Of a DNA stretch of 64,000 nucleotides, positions 17,693 through 28,566 are shown in pieces; position 1 is the first letter of the stretch; each line of letters opens with the position of its first letter. The DNA is from Symsagittifera roscoffensis (lineage: Eukaryota; Xenacoelomorpha; Acoela; Convolutidae). Position numbers and translations under genes: made by a program. The notes under the pieces were generated by a model. That model did no database searches. It saw nothing but the letters and a program-made list of their open reading frames with translations, and had not been told where the DNA came from. The DNA lies in assembly GCF_963678635.1 (NCBI RefSeq), contig NC_087069.1, positions 8,320,633 to 8,384,632 of the forward strand, in the 5' to 3' direction.

Positions 17693-19494
17693 GCCGCCAA
17701 CTTGGATCACTACACCGATCAAATTCCCACCCAACCAATCTTACCTCTCCAATCCCAATAATACCACTTTTTGCTTTTCCGCCACCCGATTTTCCACCTA
17801 GTAATGTAACATCAGGCATGAATTCCGACACTAATTCACACATCTCAGTTTTATATTCCATCTCACAACTCAATAACCCGAATATTGAAACCCCCGATGA
17901 ATTTGCCGACTCAGAGCCATCCCCATCCAATAATTTTCATAACTCTTCTAATTTTTCTCAACCCCCTTTTCAACCCATATTATCCAATAACCCTGACCCA
18001 ATCACTCCCACACCCTCTTATGCTTCCCAAGTTACCCCAACCTACTCCTCATACCATTCTGACCAATCATCTCATTCTCCAGACACCCCCCGAATCTCCC
18101 CAGAGCTAGATAATTTTATTACCCTTCAACAACAACCCTACCACCTTAATACCCCAACCATAAACCAAATCTCCTCCACAATAAATTCATCCAACCCCCC
18201 TACCCCTACACCCTCTTCAAATTATACTGAATCATTAGCACCATCATCCACATCAACTGAATCTTCACTCAACACTAATAGAGCTTACCGCACTTTTAAA
18301 AGAAAGTTCCCCAACCATCCTTTCCCAGCAAAACCAGGAACAGCCCGTGAATACATCAACCACCCCAAGCATACTAACACAAAAGAATTTTTAGCCATCA
18401 CCTTACCCTCATTCCCACAATACACCTTAAACACCCCCCACGACACTAACGAAACACGCAACTTTGTAGATGAATACGTTTTAATGCCCACTCTCTCTTG
18501 GACCTCATATTATCATTTTACTAACCCTCTTTGCTTACCTTTATCTAACACTCACATCGATATAGAGCGAAATACGGACATGCTATATCGACTCACTACA
18601 CCACTAACCGCTAGACAATTTACTTACGTTGGATATAAAAAATCACTAAAAACACACACTGCACCTAGAGCTAACGAATATACACTCGAATACTATGATC
18701 ACAACATCATCAGAGCTAACCAAGATCAATTCTTAGACGACGATCGCTTCGCTAATCCACAAATTACTGAGAAATTTTTCATCAAGACACCATATATATT
18801 TACACTAAACATCTTCGACCGAAAGTTTGATCACATTATTTCAGAAGCACTAATAGACACACAAGCATACGAAAGTTTCAAAGAATGCTTCCAAATATTT
18901 TCACTAACCTTTCATTTCCTTGCACCACACGAAAGAGATTTACACTGCTCACACGATATTATGTTGCGCACTAAACAAACCCACACATATAGTTATTATC
19001 GCTTCATCCAAAATCACTTTGACCTACACACACCTTCTAGACAACCACACCATCGTTTTCAATTCATTAATTCCAAATACACTTCACCATTTTTCCTAAA
19101 TTTCACATATTGCATTAAAGATACTAACCTTCATGGTATTCTTTGCAATTATGATCCCATAACCCAAATGTACATCTTCTGTCCCATCACCAAGACCTTC
19201 AACGCCGAAGAATCCCGACCCTTCCTTATCCCGCACGAGTTTGTACAACCTATAGAAATCCCAATTTTAGAATTCATCCACAACACTAAATTCAATCACA
19301 AATTATATAATCTAATCCAAAACACACCTTATGAGTTTGCAGTTGGCACTGAAGAACTAACCACTATTAAGGCACTTCAATTGCTTTGGCCACTGCTTCA
19401 AACTAAAAATATCATCCGCATCTTAGCTAAACTACTAACAACTTCAGAACTAATTCACGACATCTTCCCCCACGGTTTTTTCCCCGACGACTAA
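17689..19494 (+). CDS. 601-aa orphan protein following Env
   Basis: Its AUG overlaps the Env stop in an ATGA tetranucleotide, a layout used for termination-reinitiation. Residues 1 to about 200 are Pro/Ser/Thr/Asn-rich and probably disordered. About 200-601 looks globular, with many Phe, Tyr, His and Leu and several Cys (for example near 430-440 and 480-510). There is no signal peptide, no convincing membrane segment and no motif I know. The codons are noticeably more C-rich than Gag-Pol or Env, which could mean a separate origin. A perfect splice donor follows the stop by three bases. It might be a matrix-like, tegument-like or regulatory factor, but the sequence gives no direct functional clue. 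Confidence 0.8.
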   Translation: MSRQLGSLHRSNSHPTNLTSPIPIIPLFAFPPPDFPPSNVTSGMNSDTNSHISVLYSISQLNNPNIETPDEFADSEPSPSNNFHNSSNFSQPPFQPILSNNPDPITPTPSYASQVTPTYSSYHSDQSSHSPDTPRISPELDNFITLQQQPYHLNTPTINQISSTINSSNPPTPTPSSNYTESLAPSSTSTESSLNTNRAYRTFKRKFPNHPFPAKPGTAREYINHPKHTNTKEFLAITLPSFPQYTLNTPHDTNETRNFVDEYVLMPTLSWTSYYHFTNPLCLPLSNTHIDIERNTDMLYRLTTPLTARQFTYVGYKKSLKTHTAPRANEYTLEYYDHNIIRANQDQFLDDDRFANPQITEKFFIKTPYIFTLNIFDRKFDHIISEALIDTQAYESFKECFQIFSLTFHFLAPHERDLHCSHDIMLRTKQTHTYSYYRFIQNHFDLHTPSRQPHHRFQFINSKYTSPFFLNFTYCIKDTNLHGILCNYDPITQMYIFCPITKTFNAEESRPFLIPHEFVQPIEIPILEFIHNTKFNHKLYNLIQNTPYEFAVGTEELTTIKALQLLWPLLQTKNIIRILAKLLTTSELIHDIFPHGFFPDD

Positions 19495-19497
19495 CAG

Positions 19498-19576
19498 GTA
19501 AGTATGAATTAAATGAATATAACTAACTAATTGAAATATTAAAAAACTCACCATATTTTATAAATGTTTTCCTTAG
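19498..19576 (+). other. Probable 79 bp intron in the 3' UTR
   Basis: The donor is CAG|GTAAGTATG, a near-perfect consensus, three bases after the stop of the 601-aa ORF. A T-rich tract ending TTTTCCTTAG gives the acceptor. Splicing here leaves the reading frames unchanged. It has not been confirmed by RNA. Confidence 0.45.
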
Positions 19577-19707
19577 ATTTTTAGCCTTCATCCGACGATC
19601 ACCTACAAAAACCACAAAAAACAAATAAAGATCGCAAATTTCATCAAACAGACTTCAACAATTCTATTAATCTCTTACACTTATAAATTTATAAATTTAA
19701 TACCAAT

Positions 19708-19845
19708 GCAGTAAATTCATTTCTAAAATTTTCCCCACAAGCAGTAAATCTAATCATGATGAAAATTTGTAACTTAAAATTCCCCCATAACTAGCAGTAA
19801 ATTTCCAAATTCTATGCAGTAAATTAATAAAATGCAAATGCAGTA
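19708..19845 (+). repeat. GCAGTAAAT motif repeated in the 3' UTR
   Basis: Exact GCAGTAAAT occurs at 19708, 19741, 19794 and 19816, and a partial copy (GCAGTA) at 19840. Five hits in about 140 bp of otherwise unremarkable AT-rich sequence suggest a binding or RNA-processing site. Confidence 0.5.
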
Positions 19846-21067
19846 CTAACCTTTTGATATTCTCATTTATTCGCACAGAAATTCTATCCACACTCGCACA
19901 GCTCGCCCACGAAGAATTGTTTAAAATAATGAATTTCAGTTTCAAGTTTTCACACTCAACAACTCTAACATATAATAACATGTTTCAAACTTTCCTTTAA
20001 CCCGGTTGGAAAGGAATCATATACTAAACAAAACTAACCAACGCAGCTTACTAAATACCACAAATCATAGAATAACAGCATGACTAAGAAAAGGAAACCA
20101 ACGGTACCCAAACCGGATTAACCCAGTTTAAAACTGGATAATTTATTCTTTTGAAGACTATTATAAAGTCTAAGAAAGAAATAATAAAACACAAAAAAGT
20201 CGAAAGACAAACCCATGCCACGAACAATTTCTTTTTTGGAAAAAGGACATAACCAACAAGACATAAGAAAAACCACAACAAACCCAACATAAAACGTTGT
20301 CACATAACAGGACCCCTCACAAAAACCGCATGAAATCATACTCCCATTCCTGGCCTAACCCACCAGGAAGGACGTCCTGAGCATGCTCTATAGCCGGCCT
20401 AACCCACCGCGCTACATCCACGCTTTGTGACCACACCTCTATTTTTAATAAGAGCTACTCAAGTGTGAGTAACTCTTCAAAATAACCGAACTAAAACAAA
20501 AAGCTTTTGTGAAAACAACTAACTAAAATCATAATTAAAAAATATTAAACTAATAAATGTTTTATAAAATGTAAATTACATTATGCAATACATAGATCAG
20601 AATACAACACCAAGGACGAACATCTAAAGACAAAACGACCCCACTACACTCGAGAGGGAATGACCAACCACAATCGATATGCCACTCACAATCACAACTC
20701 AAAGGATTTAGAGTACGACTTGACTTCGCAGAAAAGGACTTCATTGAACTAGACCAATGACCACCTCGATGTTCAAGTATACGTACAGATCCGAGTAACC
20801 AGGCATCCCCTCCACGCACAATCTCCACGCAGAACAGAAAAACCTGACATAGCAAACCATTCTGAAATCAGATTTGAGTTTGTTGCAAAGACTTAGTCGT
20901 TGTCACTAGAAGACACAACGTCTTATGTCTCTAACTCCAGCTTCCTGGAACTTCTTTAATAAAAAGGAAACAGAAGAAATAAGATGTTCGCCAAACACCA
21001 ACGTCCATCATCCATCCTTCGAATTGCAGAAGAACTATTCTAAAAAACTCTGTAAAACCCGGATGGG
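19846..21067 (+). other. 3' UTR of the giant element up to the polypurine junction
   Basis: About 1.2 kb with no supported ORF. It contains a local duplication of GGCCTAACCCACC (near 20352 and 20395) and a short hairpin near 20118-20140 (CCAGTTT..AAACTGG). The last 350 bp are shared with 1-392. The LTR is preceded by GGATGGG, the only candidate polypurine tract. Confidence 0.6.
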
Positions 21068-21477
21068 TGGAACCTGATCTAAACTACATTTTATGATTGG
21101 ATAAATTAGATATTTTACCAATGTAAAGTATTTAATATTAACCAATCATGATCCATCTAACTAACAACCCACTTATTTGTAAGTGCTGAAGTTACTTGTA
21201 ATTTCAGCACCAGAGAGATTTGAATTTAACTTAGAAATTAGTTGGACTCTCCCGAGCACTTCAACAGCCGCAATAGACCAGTATACCCTAGATCTATTGA
21301 GCCTAGCAGAGACTAGTTAAACAACCTGAGACTAGATAGTATAAGAGTAAGATTAGGATCGGTATTAGACTAAGAAGTTGCACGAATCTATCCGGCCGAA
21401 AATAAGATAGCGTGACGAGCAGACGGTGTACCCTATCCGAAATTACTCTATGAGTTAACCAACTCGGTCCTAACTCA
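21068..21477 (+). repeat. 3' LTR of the giant element (subfamily 1)
   Basis: 410 bp, identical by eye to 2602-3011. Host-like sequence starts at 21478. No target duplication matches the left flank. Confidence 0.93.
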
Positions 21478-24004
21478 GTAGTTTCATGGTCGTAGAGCCC
21501 CGCCCAGTCCTGAAACTATTATCATTCTTATAGCAATTTTTGTAGCAAAAAAGACAATTTTAAATATTAACAAAACTTTCAAAGTATAAAAGCCGTTTAA
21601 AATATCTCAAAAAGTGCCAGTTTAGATTGCTATTTAACAAAATAAAAAAATTTGTCCAGTTTTATGAGTTCTCATGAGTTTGTGTCGTTCTTTTTCAAAA
21701 GTTGAAGAAAGTTCAATCAAGTCTGAGCGAAATAAAAACCCCTAATTTTATCTAAACCCTCATAAAACGCCTCATAACCTAGTCATACGTAAGTTTTTTT
21801 TCTTTTGATTTAGTTTCCTTTTTCTTTTCTTAGTTTCCTTTTCTTTAGTAAGAAAATTTTCCTGAAAACTTTGCCAAAAATAACTATGAAAAACTGACTA
21901 TAATTGAAAACGTCTACTGGTTTTTGCGCTTGAGTCATCTTGTATGAAGCCAAAGTACTTTTGTAAAAGGGGAATTCTTTCAAATTAATCGTTAAAATGG
22001 AATTTCCAAGTTATATTATAGCAAGATAACTGTTGATCTTATCTGAATCAGACTTCGCTAAAAGAATTTTAAAAAATCTTTGCGAAAAAATCAAACTGAT
22101 AATTACACAAGAACCTCTTCAACTTGGGCTTGAGTCATACTTTATCGAGCCGAAATAGTTTTAGAAATGCATAACTCATTCAAATTGCTTATCATAATGA
22201 AACTTTCACGTCAGATTATAGCAAGATAACTGATCATAGTATCTGAATTCTTCTTCGCTTAAAATATCAATAAAAAATTAATGTTGTGCTTTGTTAATTT
22301 ACTGAATCGATAAAAACAGAAAAAGTAGCTCTCGAGTAAGTAGCACAAATTGTTACTACCACGGCAATAACTGCAAAACAAATCAAAATAGAAGGAATGT
22401 AAAGGTAACTAAGTATGAAAAACTTTTTCAGCTTTAAGTAAAATCAGCCTCAAACTTTGAACTAACTTTGACATAAACAAGATAAATAACATAAAATCAG
22501 ACTATTTTTGTTTTTGATAATGTATTTTTTTTGGAAACAAAAAAATCGAGACAACATTTCAAACTCAAAAAAAGCAAAAAGGGGGTTGGGCAAAAAAAGC
22601 AAAAAATGCCCAAGTGAAATTGAGTATAATCAGCAATTGTGGAAACTCAGGCTCACCATTCTTGCACTTCATTTCAAAACGTTCGAGAAAAAACTTGAAA
22701 TTGAGAAATCGAAATTGAAAAAATAATGAACAGCCACGGTACCTAGAAACTTTTTTATTTCAACAAGCAATCAAACAATTTATATATAAATGAATTACTC
22801 TGTTCGGCGTCAAAAAATGGCTAATACTTATAATTTTTCGCGATAATTCAAATTTCACTAGATCCAAATCAACAATCTAGAGAACCCGTTCAGAAAATAT
22901 TTTCAGAAAAATGAATGTTTCGATACTTGCACAGGATTTTTATAATCAGCTATGTTTATGTTGTTCTACATTTTGTCCAATTTTCTGTTATAAGCGTCCA
23001 ATATTTTTTAATGTATCTATCGTCCAAACAAATATCGCCGTTTCTTGAAGCCGAACTCAGTAAATGTTTCTTGTTTTGGTCTGACCAAAACGTTTTGCCC
23101 GACATGAGTGAATCAATCTCATCAGCTTCTCAAAGAACCAGATTCAAACTCCTTGTGTTGTCAGCGCAAATTTCTTCCACAACAAGAATCCCTCTGATTT
23201 CTTTTATGATGCACTGGCTATTTTACGCCTTGAAAACATAGTTTCTCAAGTTTTGAACCGGCTAAGTATTGTTTGACGACAAATCAACCGGCTAGTGTTT
23301 GTCGACTAATCAACCCTATAACTTGAAAAAACGCAAAGAAAAAACTTAAGAAACGCGAAGAAAAAATTAGTTCCTTTAATCTTTGAAAATAAAAAAATGC
23401 CCATTTTGACCATTTTTGTCTTTTTACATAGGTTTCTTTAAATTGATTTTTTTCCTTCCTCGGCTCAGTTGGATTTCTTCCTTGAATTCAAGTATCTTTG
23501 AATTCAAACAAACTTTCAAAAGGTAAAAAAACAGCTGAAGTATCTGAATTTCAAAAAAAATTCAACCTGGCTATTACATGAAAACAATTGTATGCTTCTT
23601 GGTTTTGAATTAAGTTTCATCGGGCAATTTTTTCTAATAATTGCGGAACCCTCTAAAATTGCCGATAAAAATAGATTTTTCACGCCACATTATAGCTAAA
23701 TCACTCAACATTTTATCGAAAGATAACATCGCTAAAATTTCATGAAACAATTTTTGTTACGCATGGACTTTTTAATGACTCCAAAAGGCAAAAATGGTTT
23801 CCAGTCGCTTAATTGTCAGCACAAGGTCTTTGTATCGCGACTGTAATGAAAACAAACAAGTACAAAACGCTTAAGAGATATACAAAACGAAAAAAGATAA
23901 AGAGATATGCAAAAAAAGTGTCACTTCAGTCCCAGTTATTAGCAAATGTAAAATGTAAACAAGATTGAGCAACAATATTTGAGAAAGAAGTGAGTTTTCT
24001 TGTC
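21478..24004. other. Host intergenic DNA with degenerate repeats
   Basis: No gene is supported. Frames at 22508-22726 and 22915-23241 lack domains and look accidental. Directly after the LTR, TAGTTTCA and TGAAACTA form a 40 bp foldback at about 21479-21519. Diverged repeat copies are listed separately. Confidence 0.5.
21928..22290 (+). repeat. Diverged tandem duplication, unit about 200 bp
   Basis: Two related units start at about 21928 and 22129. Both begin CTTGAGTCAT, run through an 'AATT..GTTAA/ATCATAATG(A)AA' block, and end in TATAGCAAGATAACTG followed by TCTGAAT and TTCGCT. A weaker third copy lies near 23600-23760. They are old and of unknown family. Confidence 0.5.
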
Positions 24005-24262
24005 TGTTGAAGTACGTAAATGTGTAGTGTCGTAAAAAGGTTGTTTGTTAAGTTTAATTGCAGGCAACTGTTAGGCATCAAATCGAAATCTCACTGTACT
24101 GTTCTATTTCAGATCATATCGGACATTAGAGATCGCAAGGTCACGACAGCAGGTCTCCAGAAAGAAGGAACAAATTGATAGCACTTACATAAACTCAAAA
24201 CTAGTTCCTATCTCAAACAAACTGATCGCACTTACATAAACTCAAAACTGGTCCCTATCTCA
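24005..24262 (-). repeat. LTR 1 (3' LTR of Gypsy copy A)
   Basis: 258 bp with TG...CA ends on the plus strand. It contains two tandem copies of a roughly 49 bp unit, each with CACTTACATAAA and ending CTATCTCA. Confidence 0.88.
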
Positions 24263-24625
24263 TTCGGGCAACCACAAATAAATTTTAAAGCGCAGATATA
24301 AAATTTATCAACTCATTGTTTCTTTTGCTATGGGTTCATGTTTTTAATGCAGTTTTAGTTTTAGTTGAATTTTCAGGCACACCTGCCAAACCTCTTTTTA
24401 GGGTTTCTTTCTCTTGTCATCATGTTACTTGTGCTCTATTCGATAGATCATAACTCCCCCCATCTTATCAACTCCGCGTCTCTGTTGTGTTGATTTTCTC
24501 GTCGCTGCCTCGCCTTTTCTTGGTTTGGCACCGACGGTTTTCGGTGATATCTCCTTGTCCGTTCCCGACGGTACATTTTCTCCCCCGCTCGCCGTAATCT
24601 TCGCCGGTTCGTCCCTTTCAATTTC

Positions 24626-25018
24626 TCACTCGCTATTCTCGTCGTCCTCGCTCTCTTCCGCGCTGTATTCTACTATACGGTGTTTCATTGATTTCGTCGC
24701 ATTTTTCATCTCAACTTGACCTTCTTTGGCCTTTCTTTTGCACGTTGTGGGTTCCCTTGGGCCCGGGTTTCTTTTTACGGTTTTACTAGGAACTGGGGTG
24801 CGCGCGTCACTTCTATCTTCAATTTGGCTTTCTTCAGCCGCCGATCTAAAAGAAACACCACTTCGCCTTAGTAACGACCCTTTTTCCATCTGCACCGTGT
24901 GTTTAGTTAATTTATCAATTTTCAATGGTAAACGATTATACCTTCTCGGGTCCTTCGGGTCCGTTTTTCCAGCCCTTTGGTAGACTGTTGTTGAGCTGGT
25001 CTTATGCCTTTTAATCAT
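24626..25018 (-). pseudogene. Gypsy copy A: C-terminal Pol tail
   Basis: A frame rich in Lys and Arg ends in an acidic Glu/Asp/Ser tail (EESEDDENSE). It follows the integrase core and matches 30373-30747 of copy B nearly throughout. It represents the region downstream of integrase and has no recognised domain. Confidence 0.65.
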
Positions 25019-25797
25019 TCTGGTGCTTTTGGTACATGCCTTGTTCCCATGGGATCAGCTACCTCCTGAGCCTTGGGATCCGTTTCGGTTAACTCCTCGT
25101 CATCCAAAATTATTTGGGTTTTTCTATTCTCCGGGGCGTATACCAAAATGCTCCTCTTCTTACAATCTAGGGTTAGCTCTACATCCGGGAGATTTCCCGC
25201 CCTGTCTAAACAAGATAACTTGTGGTAAACAACATTGTTCCAATTTAGATTTTTCAATGATGGTTTTTTTGATAAATTTCGCAGAGCCGTATTTGCTTCT
25301 CTTCCATAATAGGCCTCAAAAGGCGTTATCTTCGTCTTAGATTGTGGCACAAAACATAACGGGCTGAGCGCACGGGAAAACATTACTCCAAACTTATAGT
25401 TTTTATTTTCCTGGAGATAAATAAGCACGTAATTTTTTATCGACCCAATTGTTCGTTCGACCATTCCCGTCGCGCGATGGTCCTTAACCGGAGATTTAAT
25501 GAGTTCAATACCTTCGTAGTTACAGAAATTTTGAATTTCATTCGAGAAAAACCCAGTTGTTTGATCCATATGCAATTTCCTTGGGTGTCCATGAGTATTT
25601 ATGTACTTCGTTAGGAACTTCAATACATTCTTAGACTTGTTACTTGAACAGACATACGCCAACGGCCAATGCGAAAAAGTGTCTACTGCTACAAGTACAT
25701 ACTTCTTCCGACCCCTTATGTAATTGACCGGGCCCCAGAAACCTAATTGGACCAAATCATTTGGTTCCTTAGACACATAAGTTTTCCCCCATGTCAT
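25015..25797 (-). pseudogene. Gypsy copy A: integrase core, catalytic Asp lost
   Basis: This is the DDE integrase core, with HMDQTTGFFSNEI around the second Asp and ATGMVERTIGSIK around the Glu. The first Asp, present as LDFWGPV in copy B, reads LGFWGPV here (codon GGT, complement of 25741-25743), so the active site is broken by one substitution. This alone should abolish integration by copy A. Confidence 0.85.
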
Positions 25798-25849
25798 TTT
25801 TTGGAATATCTGGTTTAAGATTTTTACCTGCTTCTAAGCAGCTTTTGCA

Positions 25850-26664
25850 TTACTTTGCTATAGCGGCGGTGTTCCTGTGAATCAGTGGTATCCATACATC
25901 TTTTGCGGCTGCAAACATTTTGTCACGCCCATGATGGTTCAAGTGTAAGCGATTGAGTACTGCTGATGACATATCCTTCGGTATGGCCAACTGGCCGTCC
26001 ATCCACAGGCAATTTTCACGTACGGCAAAGTCATTGTAGTGTTGAGCGTAGTATTGTCCCAGTCTCGTTCTGATCTCATTGGCTCGTGGGTTCTTGTCTC
26101 TGAGTGCATCCCTGATTGTTTTCATAATTGGATCTTTTTCTATATTTGCTTCTATCAATTTCAAACTCAGGACCTCCGACTAACCTATCTTTCTAACGAT
26201 TTTTTTGCCTGATGGTACTATTGAGTAAATCCATTTGTCATTCTGTACATGTGGGTAGGATAACCCGGGAAACTGGTGGGGAAATGAGATAATCGTATTT
26301 AACTTTTTAGAATTTGTCTGTTTTTGAGCAACTTTTTCAGGTGGTGTTAATTCAATATCCGAATCTGAACTGACACTGAATGGTTGGTTTAACCGATTGA
26401 ACACAACATTGAGGTTGACATCTCCAGAGTTGGTTGATGTGTTAATGATGGCGGAAGTTGGTTGGTCATTTTTTTTCAGGTGAATTTATCATAGTTTTAT
26501 TACTCATTTTACTCATATTTGAAGGCTTGCAAGTTGAATTTACGTATTGAGAACAACGTCTGATTTTCTTTCTTCGGCATTTGCATATTTCCTCCGGTAT
26601 GCAAAAATCTCGATGCTGATTGGTTAACCGCCGGTTGCATGTAAACACGCCCTCTATTGAGCGT
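25850..26664 (-). pseudogene. Gypsy copy A: integrase zinc finger and linker, frame-broken
   Basis: Three pieces (25850-26164, 26180-26404, 26466-26648) match the single 265-codon frame 31368-32165 of copy B. The piece nearest integrase has the HLNHHGRDK part of the HHCC finger. The linker is Lys/Ser/Pro-rich with a Cys-rich start. Small indels and stops divide it in copy A. Confidence 0.75.
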
Positions 26665-26669
26665 TTGTG

Positions 26670-27468
26670 CTAACGGTGAATATTTGCATATTCGTCTTTT
26701 CTTTTATTCCTATTGGATGCAACTGTTTTCGTAGTATCGAAAGATGACTGATCGCCCTCTACCGTCGGTTTTGGCCTAATTTTATTCACTTTCTGACCCA
26801 TAGGGTTCATTTGATCCTTAGGATTCAATGCTGCGTTTATCATTTTTATTTTCGCTACTGTAAAGCTTTCATCATAATGACTTGCCTCGGGTGCCTCTGC
26901 GGACGGAAACCGAGACAAATAGTCTACCATTCCCATTTTTTACCCTTGTTTATGTTCAACTTTAAATTAATACGGCACTTATTGGTCGTACCATCGAGTT
27001 AATTGGCTGAAAAACGTTTTAATTCCCTTCGGTGAAGAAATTAACAATGTAAATAGTGCTTTGTGATCTGATATATTTGTGAAAGAACGGCCATATATAT
27101 ATTTTCGAAATTGTTTACGTGGCCCACACGACCGCGAGTAATTTGAATTCATTGGTAGAGTACTTTTTCTCAGCCCGATTAAGATATCTGGACGCAAACA
27201 AAATCGGGTGCCAACCGTGGGCGCAATACTGTTCTAATACGGCCCCTAGGCCATCATAGCTAGCATCACAGATAATTCTTGTTTCACGGTGAAAGTCGAA
27301 GTGTCGTAAATCGATTATGTTTTTCACGAGCGACTTTAATTGTTGAAACGTATTTTCGCAAGCGGGCGTCCAGACAAAATCGTTATTCTGACTTAGTAAT
27401 GGTCTTAATGGTCCGCTTTTTTCCGCGAGTTTAGGCAAAAATTTATGTAAACTGTGCATTGACTTCAA
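26670..27468 (-). pseudogene. Gypsy copy A: RNase H region
   Basis: 27115-27468 encodes the RT connection and RNase H start (IICDASYDGLGAVLEQY, catalytic Asp present, then FASRYLNRAEKKYS). 26979-27197 and 26670-26936 carry the end of RNase H and a linker (MVDYLSRFPSAEA). The pieces are in different frames, so the gene is dead. Confidence 0.8.
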
Positions 27469-28465
27469 TTGCTTTCGAGATTTTGGGGTTTTCAGATCCT
27501 CTATTGCTTATGTTTTCCATACTAGAGGCGCGATGCCATTTTCCACTATTCGATATCCGAGCCACTTGCCTTCGGTTTTCGCAAATTCACATTTTCATAA
27601 TTTTAACGCGACATTAGAAACGTCCAGCTTTTTCAATCTTTTTTCCACTAGGTCAATGTGCTCAATCTTAGTTCCTTTAGAAGCAACTAAAATATCATCG
27701 ATGAACGCGTTAGCCTGAGGGAATTCCTTAAGTAAACTATCAATGATTTTCTGAAATTCCGCCGGCATCGACGTAAGCCCGTAAAATCCGTTTTTAAAAC
27801 AATATGTTGGACTTACCGCCGACTAGTGAAAAATTGCATTGCTCGCTCGTCTTTTGTTCGTCGATTTCGAATGAAACCTGTCCGTACGCATATGTGAAAT
27901 CCAACGTTGTAAAATATACATTCCCCGCTTTCCTTTCAGCAATAATCTGACTTATTCCGTCTACTATTTCGTCAATATTCGGCATTTGGTACTTATTCTT
28001 GTGTACCTGCTTGTTCAGTTCTCTTGATTCCAGTGCTAACTTGATACTTCCGTTTTTTTTCACTGTAATTACTATAGGAGAGACAAAATACTTATCCGAG
28101 CAATCTTGTAATTTTACGATATGACCTTCGTTGATCAGCCGGTGAATTTCTTTATCTTCTTTGTCTTGTAGACTGATAGGCACCCTGCGCCCCTTTTGTT
28201 GTATCGGCTTCATATTTTCGAAAAGTTCAGATCGTACTTTAGCGTTCCTGATCTTCCCTAGTCTAGTAAATAAATTTGGGTACAACTTACAGAAATTTGT
28301 TTGCAATTCATCATATTCCTCCTCTTCTTGGCTGCTCCCTTCCACTGTGATTCCCATCACCCTCTTCCTTTGCACTAACTCGAGGCCTAGGGTTCCCATC
28401 AGATCACGCCCAGGATTGACTGATGATTTCCGGATATTACTGACACTTGTGCTGGTGCTGCCCAA
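27469..28465 (-). pseudogene. Gypsy copy A: reverse transcriptase
   Basis: 28465-27794 holds the N-terminal RT half (ESRELNKQVHK, then FTTLDFTYAYGQVSFE with the first catalytic Asp). A frameshift near 27795 precedes the palm, where FIDDILVASK (complement of 27676-27705) carries the catalytic Asp pair. Stops follow near 27600. All RT landmarks are recognisable, unlike copy B, but the frame is broken. Confidence 0.82.
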
Positions 28466-28566
28466 CCGTTCAACGACATCATCACTGCTACCTTTCCCAG
28501 TATGTTTATTCGGTTGTTATTGTAATCCAAGAATACATTTTTAAATGTTGTGGCTGAATATTCGCT

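Larger units (their letters stand above)
2602..21477 (+). mobile_element. Complete giant env-bearing Ty3/Gypsy-type LTR element, 18,876 bp
   Basis: Two 410 bp LTRs, identical by eye, bound an internal region of about 18.06 kb. In order it holds a primer site, a 77-aa leader ORF, a structured leader, a 155-aa basic ORF, a 2740-aa Gag-Pol, two small hydrophobic ORFs, an AUG-less ORF, an 872-aa Env, a 601-aa orphan ORF and a long 3' UTR. Domain order PR-RT-RNase H-integrase marks Ty3/Gypsy (Metaviridae). Typical env-bearing members are roughly 7-10 kb, so this one is about double. No target-site duplication is visible: the bases before 2602 end CCATTG and those after 21477 begin GTAGTT. The coding strand is strikingly A-rich and G-poor. 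Gag-Pol, Env and the last ORF are open throughout, which fits the identical LTRs and a recent insertion. Confidence 0.93.

Noticed and set aside
22915-23241. 108-codon hydrophobic plus frame
   Set aside because: T-rich sequence gives hydrophobic codons by default. No receptor motif, no splice sites, and it overlaps degenerate repeats.
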